Shown here: piece after piece, positions 1 through 7,541 of the stretch
Layout of the letters: each line of letters opens with the position of its first letter
How positions within the stretch are numbered: position 1 is the first letter of the stretch
DNA from: Acholeplasmatales bacterium
GTDB lineage: Bacteria > Bacillota_I > Bacilli_A > Acholeplasmatales > Acholeplasmataceae
Direction of reading: 5' to 3'
Assembly (NCBI GenBank): GCA_003249785.1
Contig: QKIB01000034.1
Span: 1 to 34,351 of the forward strand
DNA: 34,351 nucleotides
The notes under the pieces: generated by a model
What the model was told of the DNA's origin: nothing
Databases searched by the model: none
Seen by the model: the letters and a program-made list of their open reading frames with translations, nothing else
Translations under genes and position numbers: made by a program

Positions 1-1471
1 GCGCATTACGCCATTTTTCATCATTGACTTCAATCAGTTCACAAAGTGGTCTGACTCTGACATCTTTCTGATAGTGACTGGATAAGCCGTCATTGATTGC
101 CCGAATCAGATTTTCAACATAGATTGGATAAGTCTTCACATGACGTTTAAGTTGATTTAAACGTTGCCCAGATGCTCTAATCTGTTCAGATAAATCGCGT
201 TTTTCTGATTCCAATTTGTCTTTTTCAATATGAAATGCCTGAAGATAAGATTGCACTTCAGTATTGAGGAGTGTCAAATGATGGGTCAAATCATCTGAAG
301 TGATCTGATCTTCATTGGTCTGATAATAGTTGACGAATTCTTTGATGGTGACATTGGGCAGCAAATTCAGAAGTTCTTTCATCGTATTGAATTCTTTAGA
401 AAGTAAATCCTTAACAGCACGCAGTGCTTCTTTTTGTTGTTCGTATTCCTTGGATTTCTTTTGAAGTGCTTCTTGATAACTGGATAAGGTACGTGATAGA
501 TCGTTATCATTTTTTGCACGTTCCAAATTCAAGATCGCTTGGTCGTTTTCTTCAATTTGTGTATCAACTTGCGATTTTGCTTCTCTTAAGTAGTCCAAAC
601 GACCTTCGATTTCCGAAAGTCTTTCCTGGTTCTGTTTGACATAAGACTCACGTTTTTCAACCCAGTTCAACTGATCAATGAGTTCATTGATGCCTTGTTG
701 TTCTTTATTGAGTGTGATATCTTCACCGGTTTGAACAATCAAATCCAGCTTTTCAAGTTTTTCCTTATCACGTTTAATCTGAAGTTCAACTTTCTTCAGT
801 TGAGCCACATTGTTTTTAAGGGATTGAATATCGATGGGATCGTCATCTAGCAAGAATTCAAAGACAAATGCTTGTAAGTCAATGGATCTGAATGCAAGTG
901 CTTTAGGCAGAATCTTCGCATACTTCGTCGCATCCATCCCAAAGAAACGTGCAAGCGCATCTCGATATTTTTTCTGTGAGTCAAACGGAGAAAATTCGAT
1001 GTCCAAAGACTTTAGGTAAGCTTTCATGCTCTTGTAATCTCTTGGATATTTCTTTTCGAGAAATAGACTGTCATGGATGGAAACATTATCTAAAAGATAA
1101 AATCTTTCTTTCAAATTGGATGATTTGGGCAAATCTAAGATACAACCGATGGTTGAGAATTTCTTACTCTGCTCATCAAAAAACTCCAATGCAAGATGGG
1201 TGATGACATCACCATTTCGCAAGTATTCCTTGTTTTCAGCACCAATTCGTCCTCTGATATATCCTTCAAGGGTACGTTTGGCATCATCGGTTGCTGCAAT
1301 ATTGAATTTGGATCCTGCTCTGCCACCGACAAACAAAAACTGCATGGCATCAAGGAGCGTTGACTTACCAGATCCGTTTTCACCTGAGATCAGTGCATTA
1401 TCCTTGATCTCAATCGTTTGATTGGAAAATAGGTGCCAGTTGACTAGCTTAATCTTCGTCAGTTTCTTCAT
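1..1471 (-). CDS. jetC: JetC/MksB-like SMC ATPase of a Wadjet-type condensin (partial, N-terminal 490 codons)
   Basis: The reading frame is open from an ATG at 1471 to the left window edge, so about 490 N-terminal residues are present and the rest is missing. A Walker A loop, GENGSGKST, lies at about residues 30-38 and is followed by LLDAMQFLF, the typical RecF/SMC-like ATP head of JetC/MksB. After the head, roughly residues 220-450 are rich in K, E, Q and L and look like long coiled coil. Family members are about 1,100 residues, so over half the protein lies outside, including the signature motif and Walker B. The start overlaps the end of jetB by 23 bases, implying translational coupling. 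Known role of the family: an ATP-driven loop extruder that, with JetA, JetB and the JetD nuclease, detects and cleaves plasmid DNA. A plain MksB without a nuclease partner is the alternative. Confidence 0.85.
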   Translation of the reverse strand, partial: MKKLTKIKLVNWHLFSNQTIEIKDNALISGENGSGKSTLLDAMQFLFVGGRAGSKFNIAATDDAKRTLEGYIRGRIGAENKEYLRNGDVITHLALEFFDEQSKKFSTIGCILDLPKSSNLKERFYLLDNVSIHDSLFLEKKYPRDYKSMKAYLKSLDIEFSPFDSQKKYRDALARFFGMDATKYAKILPKALAFRSIDLQAFVFEFLLDDDPIDIQSLKNNVAQLKKVELQIKRDKEKLEKLDLIVQTGEDITLNKEQQGINELIDQLNWVEKRESYVKQNQERLSEIEGRLDYLREAKSQVDTQIEENDQAILNLERAKNDNDLSRTLSSYQEALQKKSKEYEQQKEALRAVKDLLSKEFNTMKELLNLLPNVTIKEFVNYYQTNEDQITSDDLTHHLTLLNTEVQSYLQAFHIEKDKLESEKRDLSEQIRASGQRLNQLKRHVKTYPIYVENLIRAINDGLSSHYQKDVRVRPLCELIEVNDEKWRNA

Positions 1472-2087
1472 CTTCGTCAGAACCTCCTTCCACATAGCCT
1501 TCCAGTTTTTGGACAACCTCTTTGATACTGTCGAGATTGGTTACATAAAGGATGGTTGGATAGATTTTGATACGGGCATCATCATGAAGCCCTTTATCGA
1601 TATAGTCAATAATGTTGTACGTTCTAAGAAAACTCAAAGCGGGTTTGAGCTTATCTTTGGTGATTCGTTTGTGATCGAGATAACCGATTCTAGTGAGTTC
1701 ACTATGGATTTCATGCAAGTAGATTTCAACATTTTCATCTAAAGTGACAAAATCTTTTTTTCTCTGATAAATGATTCTGATGACCAAAATCATGAGACTT
1801 TCTGTTTTTCTGAGTCTCATATGGTTATAGAGATTATCATTCTTGATATGAACGACTTCGTCTTCACGATAGACATCCATTGAAAAATCAGTCAACGTGA
1901 AAAATGCTTCAAAAAGATCCTTATAGGCAAGAATAAACCGATAATCATTGGTATCACCAGGTTTTTTCTTGGTGATGAAATTGACTTGAAACAATTTGTT
2001 TGTAATTCTTGAGAAGATGGTTTTTTCACCTTCTTTAAGGGTTACAAAGATGTCATTGAATTGTTTAGCTGCTGCTGTCTTATTCAT
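1449..2087 (-). CDS. jetB: JetB/MksE-like subunit (DUF4194 family)
   Basis: This 212-residue protein resembles the DUF4194/JetB (MksE) family: a small winged-helix subunit that binds the kleisin-like JetA and the SMC-like JetC. The recognisable central part runs from about residue 75 to 180 (NHMRLRKTESLMILVIR, then a YLHEIHSELTRIGYL helical stretch and a KLKPALSFLRTYNIIDYI segment). The C-terminus is an acidic tail of about ten D/E residues. The ATG at 2087 overlaps the TGA of jetA by four bases (ATGA) and is preceded by an AGAGGT ribosome binding site, so it is coupled to jetA. Its own 3' end contains the start of jetC. No catalytic residues are expected in this family. The family call rests on length, the central motif and gene order. 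Confidence 0.82.
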   Translation of the reverse strand: MNKTAAAKQFNDIFVTLKEGEKTIFSRITNKLFQVNFITKKKPGDTNDYRFILAYKDLFEAFFTLTDFSMDVYREDEVVHIKNDNLYNHMRLRKTESLMILVIRIIYQRKKDFVTLDENVEIYLHEIHSELTRIGYLDHKRITKDKLKPALSFLRTYNIIDYIDKGLHDDARIKIYPTILYVTNLDSIKEVVQKLEGYVEGGSDEDEETDED

Positions 2088-3466
2088 GCTTTTACCTCTT
2101 TGATTCTAAAGTTTTGGAAGGTAACATAGTTATTTCTGATTTCCTTACCGAGTGGAACGACATCATAATGCATGCCCACAGATTTGGAATAAAGGAAAAT
2201 CAAGATAAGTCTCACGTAATCTTCTTGGGTTTCAAGACTAATCTGAGATGCATCAATCGATGGATTACCATCCAAAAGCATTTTCACATGCTGATCAATT
2301 TCCTTTTTACCGTAAATATTGTTTTTAAGGAGTGCCTTGATCTTTTCTTGACGATACTCATCAGAGATGAGATCTTCATCAAAGGTGATTTCTTCAGCAA
2401 TCGTATCGATGCGCATTCTTCTTTGATTGTATAACGATCCGGTATCGACATTTCTTGCTTGAGTCAGGTAGAATAACTGCGTATAATCGAAATCTCTTTG
2501 ACCTAAAACGATCTGGAAGAGTCTGTTGAAAATCCCTTCAATATCGTCTGATTGGTTTGTGAAAAAGAGAATTTTAGCCGCTGCTGCACTGATGTATTGT
2601 TCATTCTTTCTGTCAATTGCCAGAATTAAATGCTCGAGTGCTGTAAAGCTTTCAGTGATGAATCGAAGTCTGTCTTCAATATAGAGAAAGGCTTCATTAT
2701 AATCTTCGATACGTTTAATCTTCTGAACCATCAATGCCAGATTATCCATGATCTGTTCATCGTTTTGAATTTTGGAAATGGATTCTAAAATAGCGCGTTT
2801 ATATCTGGGTAAACTGTCTGTGGTTTTTAAGTTATAATACGCTGAATCAAAGAAGTTTTGTTTATACTCAACGAGTAGCTTTTCTAATAAAATCTGTAAA
2901 TCTTGTTTGGATTGTTTTTTAGTGATGTCATAATAATAGCGGTAGATATTCGCCTTGAGGGACTTCAGTTTTCTAATGATGTCATTGGTCTTTTGATAAG
3001 CTTGTTCTAAGACACCTATCCCTTCATCGACTGTAAAAGAAGACAAAAGAGAATACACAGTGAAAATCTCACCTGTATACTCACTTTGGCGATTGTTTTG
3101 GATACCTTCTAGAATATCGATAATTTGGATGGAATAATCAAAGAGATTGAGTGATGTTTTATAATCACCAAGTTCTTCTTCACCCAGCCATCCGTTGCGC
3201 TTAAGAACGTTAATGACATGCAATGCTTTTTGTCTGCTGGTTCTTGCTGGTTCGTCTTCATCAACATCAACAAACTCTTCTGTGGTTTGTTCATCAAAAT
3301 AATCGACGAGCCTTGAAACGATAAATTCTCTATCCCCCTGATAAGCATCTTCGATACTGTCAATTGCCCGATAAATGATAAAAATACAATCGATGTATGT
3401 TTTTTTATTAGGGGAGGAAAGCACACTAAAAAAATTACTGTTGATCTTGTCAAAGAGATGTGCCAT
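2084..3466 (-). CDS. jetA: JetA/MksF-like kleisin subunit of a Wadjet-type system (DUF5716)
   Basis: This 460-residue protein starts MAHLFDKINSNFFSVLSSPN, which matches the N-terminus of the Wadjet JetA (DUF5716, MksF-like kleisin) family. I chose the ATG at 3466 because an AAAGGAGGAT ribosome binding site sits just upstream. The frame remains open to 3535, but the extra 23 residues have no such site and overlap the predicted promoter. The middle (about residues 150-330) is helical and charged, as expected for a kleisin that bridges SMC heads; the C-terminal third has winged-helix-like character. It is the first gene of jetA-jetB-jetC and would be transcribed from the promoter at 3515-3543. 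The upstream helicase gene has no visible terminator, so some read-through is possible. JetA has no known enzymatic activity. Confidence 0.85.
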   Translation of the reverse strand: MAHLFDKINSNFFSVLSSPNKKTYIDCIFIIYRAIDSIEDAYQGDREFIVSRLVDYFDEQTTEEFVDVDEDEPARTSRQKALHVINVLKRNGWLGEEELGDYKTSLNLFDYSIQIIDILEGIQNNRQSEYTGEIFTVYSLLSSFTVDEGIGVLEQAYQKTNDIIRKLKSLKANIYRYYYDITKKQSKQDLQILLEKLLVEYKQNFFDSAYYNLKTTDSLPRYKRAILESISKIQNDEQIMDNLALMVQKIKRIEDYNEAFLYIEDRLRFITESFTALEHLILAIDRKNEQYISAAAAKILFFTNQSDDIEGIFNRLFQIVLGQRDFDYTQLFYLTQARNVDTGSLYNQRRMRIDTIAEEITFDEDLISDEYRQEKIKALLKNNIYGKKEIDQHVKMLLDGNPSIDASQISLETQEDYVRLILIFLYSKSVGMHYDVVPLGKEIRNNYVTFQNFRIKEVKA

Positions 3467-3499
3467 CAGATCCTCCTTTATTTTTATAAAATAAAAAAT

Positions 3500-3516
3500 A
3501 TGAATATCATATTCAT
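3500..3516. promoter_or_regulatory. Perfect 17-bp dyad at the jetA start point (candidate operator)
   Basis: The plus strand reads ATGAATAT-C-ATATTCAT, an exact 8-1-8 inverted repeat. It overlaps the end of the predicted -10 and the expected +1, a classic repressor position. With a one-base centre it is a poor RNA hairpin and more likely a DNA-binding site for a dimeric regulator. The regulator is not identified. Confidence 0.55.
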
Positions 3517-3543
3517 TGTAACATGAAATACTCATATTTTCTA
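3515..3543 (-). promoter_or_regulatory. Predicted sigma-A promoter of the jetABC operon
   Basis: On the minus strand a TAGAAA box (3538-3543) is 17 bases from TACAAT (3515-3520), which has a TG one base upstream, giving an extended -10. The expected start point is near 3508, about 40 bases before the jetA start codon. The -35 matches consensus at four of six positions. Confidence 0.5.
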
Positions 3544-3554
3544 TGTTTTTTCGA

Positions 3555-5186
3555 TTATTTGTTTCGAATGATGGCTATCTTGATTTTCTTGCCATTGAAG
3601 AATTTGCCGTTTACTGCATCTAGGCGTTTGATAGCTGCTGGATGAATCTGGAATTCTGTCTGGTTTTCACCAATGACGATATCACCGACATTTTTAGGAT
3701 ACATATCCGCATTTTTCTTGAAATAATCAAGCAAGGTCACTGGACGGATGCCGTCTTCTTTACCTAAATTGATACTTGCGAGCTTATATAATCCTTGTTG
3801 ACGTTTGTTCTGATATTCGCCTTGTTTGCGATCTTTTTTGAATGTGCCTTGTGAAGCTTCATGACGTTTTTTCGCTGGGATTTCAATGGGTTCATAGGTC
3901 TTCTTTTCTATGGTTTGCTTGGAAAGAAGGGCATTGATGATCGCTTCATCGTCAAATCCGTCTTGATGCAATCTTTCGATAACATCATCATAACTTGATT
4001 CGTTCTTTGAGATGATTTCCTTTAGCTTCTTGTAATTTCTTGCTTCTTGCTTTTCGATGATGTCAGTTTCTGATGGAATTTCCAATTCAGTCATCTTGGT
4101 CTTGATGTAACGCTCAATCATCTGGAGTTTACCTCTCATACTTGGATAAACCAAGGAAACAGATAATCCAGATTTGCCGGCACGACCGGTTCTACCGATT
4201 CTGTGGACATAGACTTCGTCTTCAAATGGAATTTCATAATTGATGACCATATCGACATGAGAGATGTCTAACCCGCGCGCAGCAACATCAGTAGCAATCA
4301 GATATTTCAGTTTCTTCGCTCTGAATCTGTTCATGACATAGTCTCTTTGACTTTGCTTCAAATCCCCGTGAATCGCATCCGCTTCATAATCATGTTTTTG
4401 AAGGTATGCAGATAGATTGTCAACATCTACTTTCGTATTGGCAAAGATGATTGCTGAATTAGGATCATAATAATCCAATAATCTAATCAAGAGATGATCC
4501 CGATCTGATTTTTTGACTTGATAATAAATCTGGTCTGTTTTAGAAACGGTTAACGTAGGTGTTTCAATTTGAATAATCTCAGGTGATTTCTGATATTTTT
4601 GAGCAACCTTCTTGATGAAAGGTGGAATGGTTGCTGAAAACAATGCGGTCTGTCTGTCTTTTGGTGTGTCTCTTAAGAGTGTTTCCAAGTCTTCTTGAAA
4701 GCCCATCTTTAACATTTCATCCGCTTCATCTAAAACGAGAATCTTCAGATTACTGAAATCTACAGTATTCCGATTCAGGTGATCAATCGCACGTCCTGGG
4801 GTTGCTACGACAATCTGTGGATTCATCGACAACGCTTTAAATTGCTTGTTGTAAGATTCTCCACCATAAATTGCAGTCACTTTGACTGCCTTGTTGAATT
4901 TGACGAGTTTCAAAAATTCTTTATAAACTTGAAGCGTCAGTTCTCTGGTTGGACAGATCACTAATGCTTGAACGGCTGTTTCATTGGCATTGATCTGTTC
5001 TAAAATCGGGATGGCAAAGGCAAAGGTTTTGCCTGTTCCCGTTTGTGCCTGGCCAATCAAATCTTTCCCTTCGAGCATCTTGGGAATGGCGTGATGCTGT
5101 ATGGATGTTGTTTCTATGAGTCCCAAAGATTCGATTGCCTGTTTTGTTTCTTCTAAAATGGGTAAATCGTTAAATAAAATGTTCAT
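3555..5186 (-). CDS. DEAD-box ATP-dependent RNA helicase with C-terminal RNA-binding domain
   Basis: All core DEAD-box motifs are present in this 543-residue protein: the Q motif near residue 30, AQTGTGKT (47-54), PTREL (79-83), TPGR (129-132), DEAD (153-156), SAT (184-186), TDVAARGLD (299-307) and HRIGRTGR (328-335). After the two RecA-like lobes, a lysine-rich linker leads to a C-terminal domain of about 75 residues resembling the DbpA RNA-binding domain found in DeaD/DbpA/CshA-type helicases. It probably unwinds RNA duplexes during ribosome assembly or mRNA decay. I start at the ATG at 5186, with GAGGAA seven bases upstream; a TTG four codons earlier has no ribosome binding site. It is monocistronic with its own promoter. 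No terminator is visible before jetA. Assignment to a particular paralogue is not safe. Confidence 0.93.
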   Translation of the reverse strand: MNILFNDLPILEETKQAIESLGLIETTSIQHHAIPKMLEGKDLIGQAQTGTGKTFAFAIPILEQINANETAVQALVICPTRELTLQVYKEFLKLVKFNKAVKVTAIYGGESYNKQFKALSMNPQIVVATPGRAIDHLNRNTVDFSNLKILVLDEADEMLKMGFQEDLETLLRDTPKDRQTALFSATIPPFIKKVAQKYQKSPEIIQIETPTLTVSKTDQIYYQVKKSDRDHLLIRLLDYYDPNSAIIFANTKVDVDNLSAYLQKHDYEADAIHGDLKQSQRDYVMNRFRAKKLKYLIATDVAARGLDISHVDMVINYEIPFEDEVYVHRIGRTGRAGKSGLSVSLVYPSMRGKLQMIERYIKTKMTELEIPSETDIIEKQEARNYKKLKEIISKNESSYDDVIERLHQDGFDDEAIINALLSKQTIEKKTYEPIEIPAKKRHEASQGTFKKDRKQGEYQNKRQQGLYKLASINLGKEDGIRPVTLLDYFKKNADMYPKNVGDIVIGENQTEFQIHPAAIKRLDAVNGKFFNGKKIKIAIIRNK

Positions 5187-5216
5187 GCTTTTCCTCAATT
5201 CTTATAAACCTTGAAT

Positions 5217-5225
5217 ACTATACCA
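5217..5225 (-). promoter_or_regulatory. Extended -10 element upstream of the RNA helicase
   Basis: On the minus strand TGGTATAGT (TG, one base, then TATAGT at 5217-5222) lies about 30 bases upstream of the helicase start codon. A good -35 at normal spacing is not seen; TTGATA occurs farther out at 21 bases. Confidence 0.35.
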
Positions 5226-5254
5226 CATTCATTGATAAAATACTATCAAAACCA

Positions 5255-5276
5255 TAAAAAAAGACTCAAAGAGTCT
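5255..5276 (-). terminator. Intrinsic terminator after the DsbA-like gene
   Basis: On the minus strand AGACTC-TTT-GAGTCT (5262-5276) is followed directly by a run of T. The stem begins in the stop codon of the DsbA-like gene. Confidence 0.8.
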
Positions 5277-5911
5277 CATTTTTCACAATTTTCGCCTTCG
5301 CAGTATTCATTCTTCGTATATTGTGCACTCGCTCTGGCAAGTTGCTGTAGTAAAGCCTTGTATGGATGGTATCCATTCAATCTGATTTTACCGTCAATAC
5401 GCATGTGTGGAAGCTCGAAAATCCCTTTTAAAATCGCATTTTCACGGTTGGACTCGACAGCGTTTAAATACTGATCAGAAGCTAAAACTTCTTCGACATG
5501 ATTGATGTCCAGACCTGATTCTACAGCAATGGACTTTAAAACCTCATGATCGCTGATATCTTTGTTTTCTTCGTAAAATGCTTTAAAGACATTCTTGTTG
5601 AACAAGAATGCACAGTCTTCTTTCTTCGCCAAATGGGATAAACGGTGTGCATCACAAACAGGTACAGGCTTGATGTCCGGATGAATTTCAGGCAGAATCT
5701 TTCTCGCTTCTTCAATTGAGATCACATGGTGTTTACTCAAGATCACATCAAAAGAACAATCCTGTTCTGGTTCAAAGTATGGAATCATCTCATAACTGCG
5801 GTATAAGAGTTCAAGATCTTTGAAGATGTAGTTGTCAAAAAGTGTCTCAAGACTCTTGTGCTGCAAATAGCAGATAGGGCTTAAGTAATCTAGCCAAAAT
5901 TCCAGTTTCAT
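5276..5911 (-). CDS. DsbA/FrnE-like thioredoxin-fold protein with a one-cysteine SPIC motif
   Basis: This 211-residue protein starts MKLEFWLDYLSPICYLQHKS, the beta-strand and active-site helix of DsbA/FrnE-type proteins (typically DPxCPWCYIG). The first active-site cysteine is replaced by Ser (S11-P-I-C14), leaving a single resolving-position cysteine. A helical insertion domain occupies about residues 60-150. The cis-Pro region is near LPHMRIDGK (167-175). The C-terminus carries CEGENC (204-209), a pair seen in many FrnE-like proteins. There is no signal peptide, so it is cytosolic. Related Bacillota proteins act as disulfide oxidoreductases or as Spx-adaptor-like proteins; which applies here is open. 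The gene has its own strong promoter and terminator. A TAAGGAG site precedes the ATG. Confidence 0.75.
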   Translation of the reverse strand: MKLEFWLDYLSPICYLQHKSLETLFDNYIFKDLELLYRSYEMIPYFEPEQDCSFDVILSKHHVISIEEARKILPEIHPDIKPVPVCDAHRLSHLAKKEDCAFLFNKNVFKAFYEENKDISDHEVLKSIAVESGLDINHVEEVLASDQYLNAVESNRENAILKGIFELPHMRIDGKIRLNGYHPYKALLQQLARASAQYTKNEYCEGENCEK

Positions 5912-5929
5912 GTATACTCCTTAAATCAT

Positions 5930-5946
5930 TCAAAGATAATCTTTGA
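5930..5946. promoter_or_regulatory. Perfect 17-bp dyad just downstream of the DsbA-like promoter (candidate operator)
   Basis: The plus strand reads TCAAAGAT-A-ATCTTTGA, an exact 8-1-8 inverted repeat. It covers roughly +2 to +18 of the predicted transcript. It could bind a dimeric repressor, or form a 6-bp RNA stem with a 5-base loop ahead of the ribosome binding site. Confidence 0.5.
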
Positions 5947-5954
5947 TTATATCT

Positions 5955-5983
5955 ATTATAGAATCTCTACTTTGACTTGTCAA
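5955..5983 (-). promoter_or_regulatory. Perfect consensus sigma-A promoter of the DsbA-like gene
   Basis: On the minus strand TTGACA (5978-5983), 17 bases, TATAAT (5955-5960): both boxes match consensus exactly at optimal spacing. The expected start is near 5948. Confidence 0.85.
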
Positions 5984-6001
5984 AAGAGTCGACTTGAAAG
6001 C

Positions 6002-7483
6002 CTATTTTTCCTTTTGAAAAACAACTTTTTCATCGATAATCGTCCATAAAACTTTTGTGGTTTCAAACTCGGGTTCCGAGAGTTTTTCAAGGTCTTTTTC
6101 AAACCCAGTCAAATCAGCAATATACCCTTTTTTCAAATATCCTCGATTGGACTTCATCGTTGAAAACTGTACGCTCGTCGTATAGAGTTTAATCGCATCA
6201 AAGATTGGTATCGCTTCTTTTAGTCCATATGCCTTGTGGTCATGATCAGAAATCCGATAAACGAGTGCACGAATGCCTAATAAGGGATTAGGAATTTCAA
6301 TAGGTGCATCTGAACTACCTGCAAGAATGATGTTGTGATCAAGTAATGTTTTCCATGGGAAAACAAGTTCAGGGGTCTTTTCAAAATAATCAAATGCCCA
6401 AGGGAGATCACTTGATAAAAATTGTGGTTGGATATCAATAGATAATGCCATGCCTTTGAGGTAATCCGGTGTCTTTTGATCCATCCATGGTGTATGAATC
6501 AGACGGTCAAACTGACCTTGTTTCGGTGGATATTTCTTTAAAATCTCAATGACTTCCAAAACTCCTTGATCTCCGATCACATGAATCGCTGCCGTCAGAT
6601 GATGCGCTCTCACTTTCTGGATCATTCGCTCAAATTCCAGCTTTTCATGAATTCTGAGTCCATGCATATCTGTGTTGCGATAGGGTGCTTTCATCAGAGC
6701 AGTTTTCGATGACACAGTTCCATCATAAAACATCTTGATAGATCCAAGCTGTAAATAAGGTGTCTGATCCATGTATGTTCGACCCGACTTGAGGAAGTCA
6801 TCCAAAACATGATGATGCACCAAAAGATGTGTTCTAAAGGGTATGACATTGAGAACTTCATCAAAGACAGAAAGTGTTTCATCGAAACTGTTGTAGTAAG
6901 AAAGATCATCAGAGTGACCACCAGTGATGCCAAAAGCATTCAATTTTTGAATGGATTTTTTCAAAAAATCCTTGAGATCTTCAAAAGTATGCGGCGGAAA
7001 AAGACGCATCGCTTGTTCTGCGCTTTCTTCCGTTAGAACGCCATCTTCTGATTCGTAATCCATCATGTTAAGGACTGCATCGTTGACCGTAAGGCTATGG
7101 TAATCATTATGTCTGACCATAATCAGTTCTTTATTGCTGATTTGATTCAAATCAGATTTGGTGAGTCCACATTCAAAATAACCTTCTGCAAATAACGGCT
7201 TATCTTGATAGGCTTTTTCTAAGATAGCAATGACTTGATCTTTATCCTTGATTTTATTGAGGTTGGGTCTTGAAAGCATTCTGCCATAACCTAAAAGATG
7301 TAAGTGAGCATCAACAAACCCAGGGTAAATGTGTGCACCTTTCAAATCGATAATCTCATCAAAAACTATCCCATCTATGTCATCATCAAATCCGACGATT
7401 AAGCCTTGATCGGTTGCCATTTGATGTTTGACTGCACCTGGTTTTTCCATAGTATGAAAGATTCCATTGATCCATTTTTTCAT
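6002..7483 (-). CDS. YtcJ-like amidohydrolase family protein
   Basis: A 493-residue metal-dependent hydrolase of the amidohydrolase superfamily, subfamily amidohydrolase_3 (YtcJ and N-substituted formamide deformylase relatives). The first-strand metal site FVDAHLHLLGYG holds H60 and H62. Later family landmarks are VNDAVL, GGHSDDL, AAIHVIGDQGV (metal His on a central strand) and SDAPIEIPNPLLGIRALVYR, the Asp-containing loop near the C-terminus. There is no signal peptide. Length is close to the family norm. The substrate cannot be told from sequence; YtcJ-like enzymes hydrolyse amides or imino bonds. The ATG at 7483 has a GAGGTG site six bases upstream. That site abuts the T-run of the recX terminator, so there is almost no room for an ordinary promoter. 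Stop is TAG. Confidence 0.88.
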   Translation of the reverse strand: MKKWINGIFHTMEKPGAVKHQMATDQGLIVGFDDDIDGIVFDEIIDLKGAHIYPGFVDAHLHLLGYGRMLSRPNLNKIKDKDQVIAILEKAYQDKPLFAEGYFECGLTKSDLNQISNKELIMVRHNDYHSLTVNDAVLNMMDYESEDGVLTEESAEQAMRLFPPHTFEDLKDFLKKSIQKLNAFGITGGHSDDLSYYNSFDETLSVFDEVLNVIPFRTHLLVHHHVLDDFLKSGRTYMDQTPYLQLGSIKMFYDGTVSSKTALMKAPYRNTDMHGLRIHEKLEFERMIQKVRAHHLTAAIHVIGDQGVLEVIEILKKYPPKQGQFDRLIHTPWMDQKTPDYLKGMALSIDIQPQFLSSDLPWAFDYFEKTPELVFPWKTLLDHNIILAGSSDAPIEIPNPLLGIRALVYRISDHDHKAYGLKEAIPIFDAIKLYTTSVQFSTMKSNRGYLKKGYIADLTGFEKDLEKLSEPEFETTKVLWTIIDEKVVFQKEK

Positions 7484-7489
7484 GTTTCA

Positions 7490-7538
7490 CCTCAAAATAA
7501 AAAGCTCTTACCATGATTTTACCATGAGTTGAGCTTTT
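7490..7538 (-). terminator. Intrinsic terminator after recX
   Basis: On the minus strand AAAAGCTC (7531-7538) pairs with GAGCTTTT (7499-7506), followed by T-rich sequence TTTTTATTTT. The 24-base loop contains two direct copies of CATGGTAA with an 11-base period. Confidence 0.7.
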
Positions 7539-7541
7539 CGT

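Noticed and set aside
1422-1742. Plus-strand open frame of 106 codons
   Set aside because: Antisense shadow of jetB/jetC without a ribosome binding site or recognisable family. The same holds for plus-strand frames at 424-1421, 2114-2434 and 12946-13266.
3477-3498. AT-rich near-palindrome upstream of the jetA ribosome binding site as a terminator
   Set aside because: The stem is only A-T pairs and weak, and it lies in the jetA leader; simple AT bias explains it.
3467-3535. Upstream extension of jetA to 3535
   Set aside because: It covers the predicted promoter and dyad, lacks a ribosome binding site, and the family N-terminus (MAHLFDKI) starts at 3466 behind a strong site.
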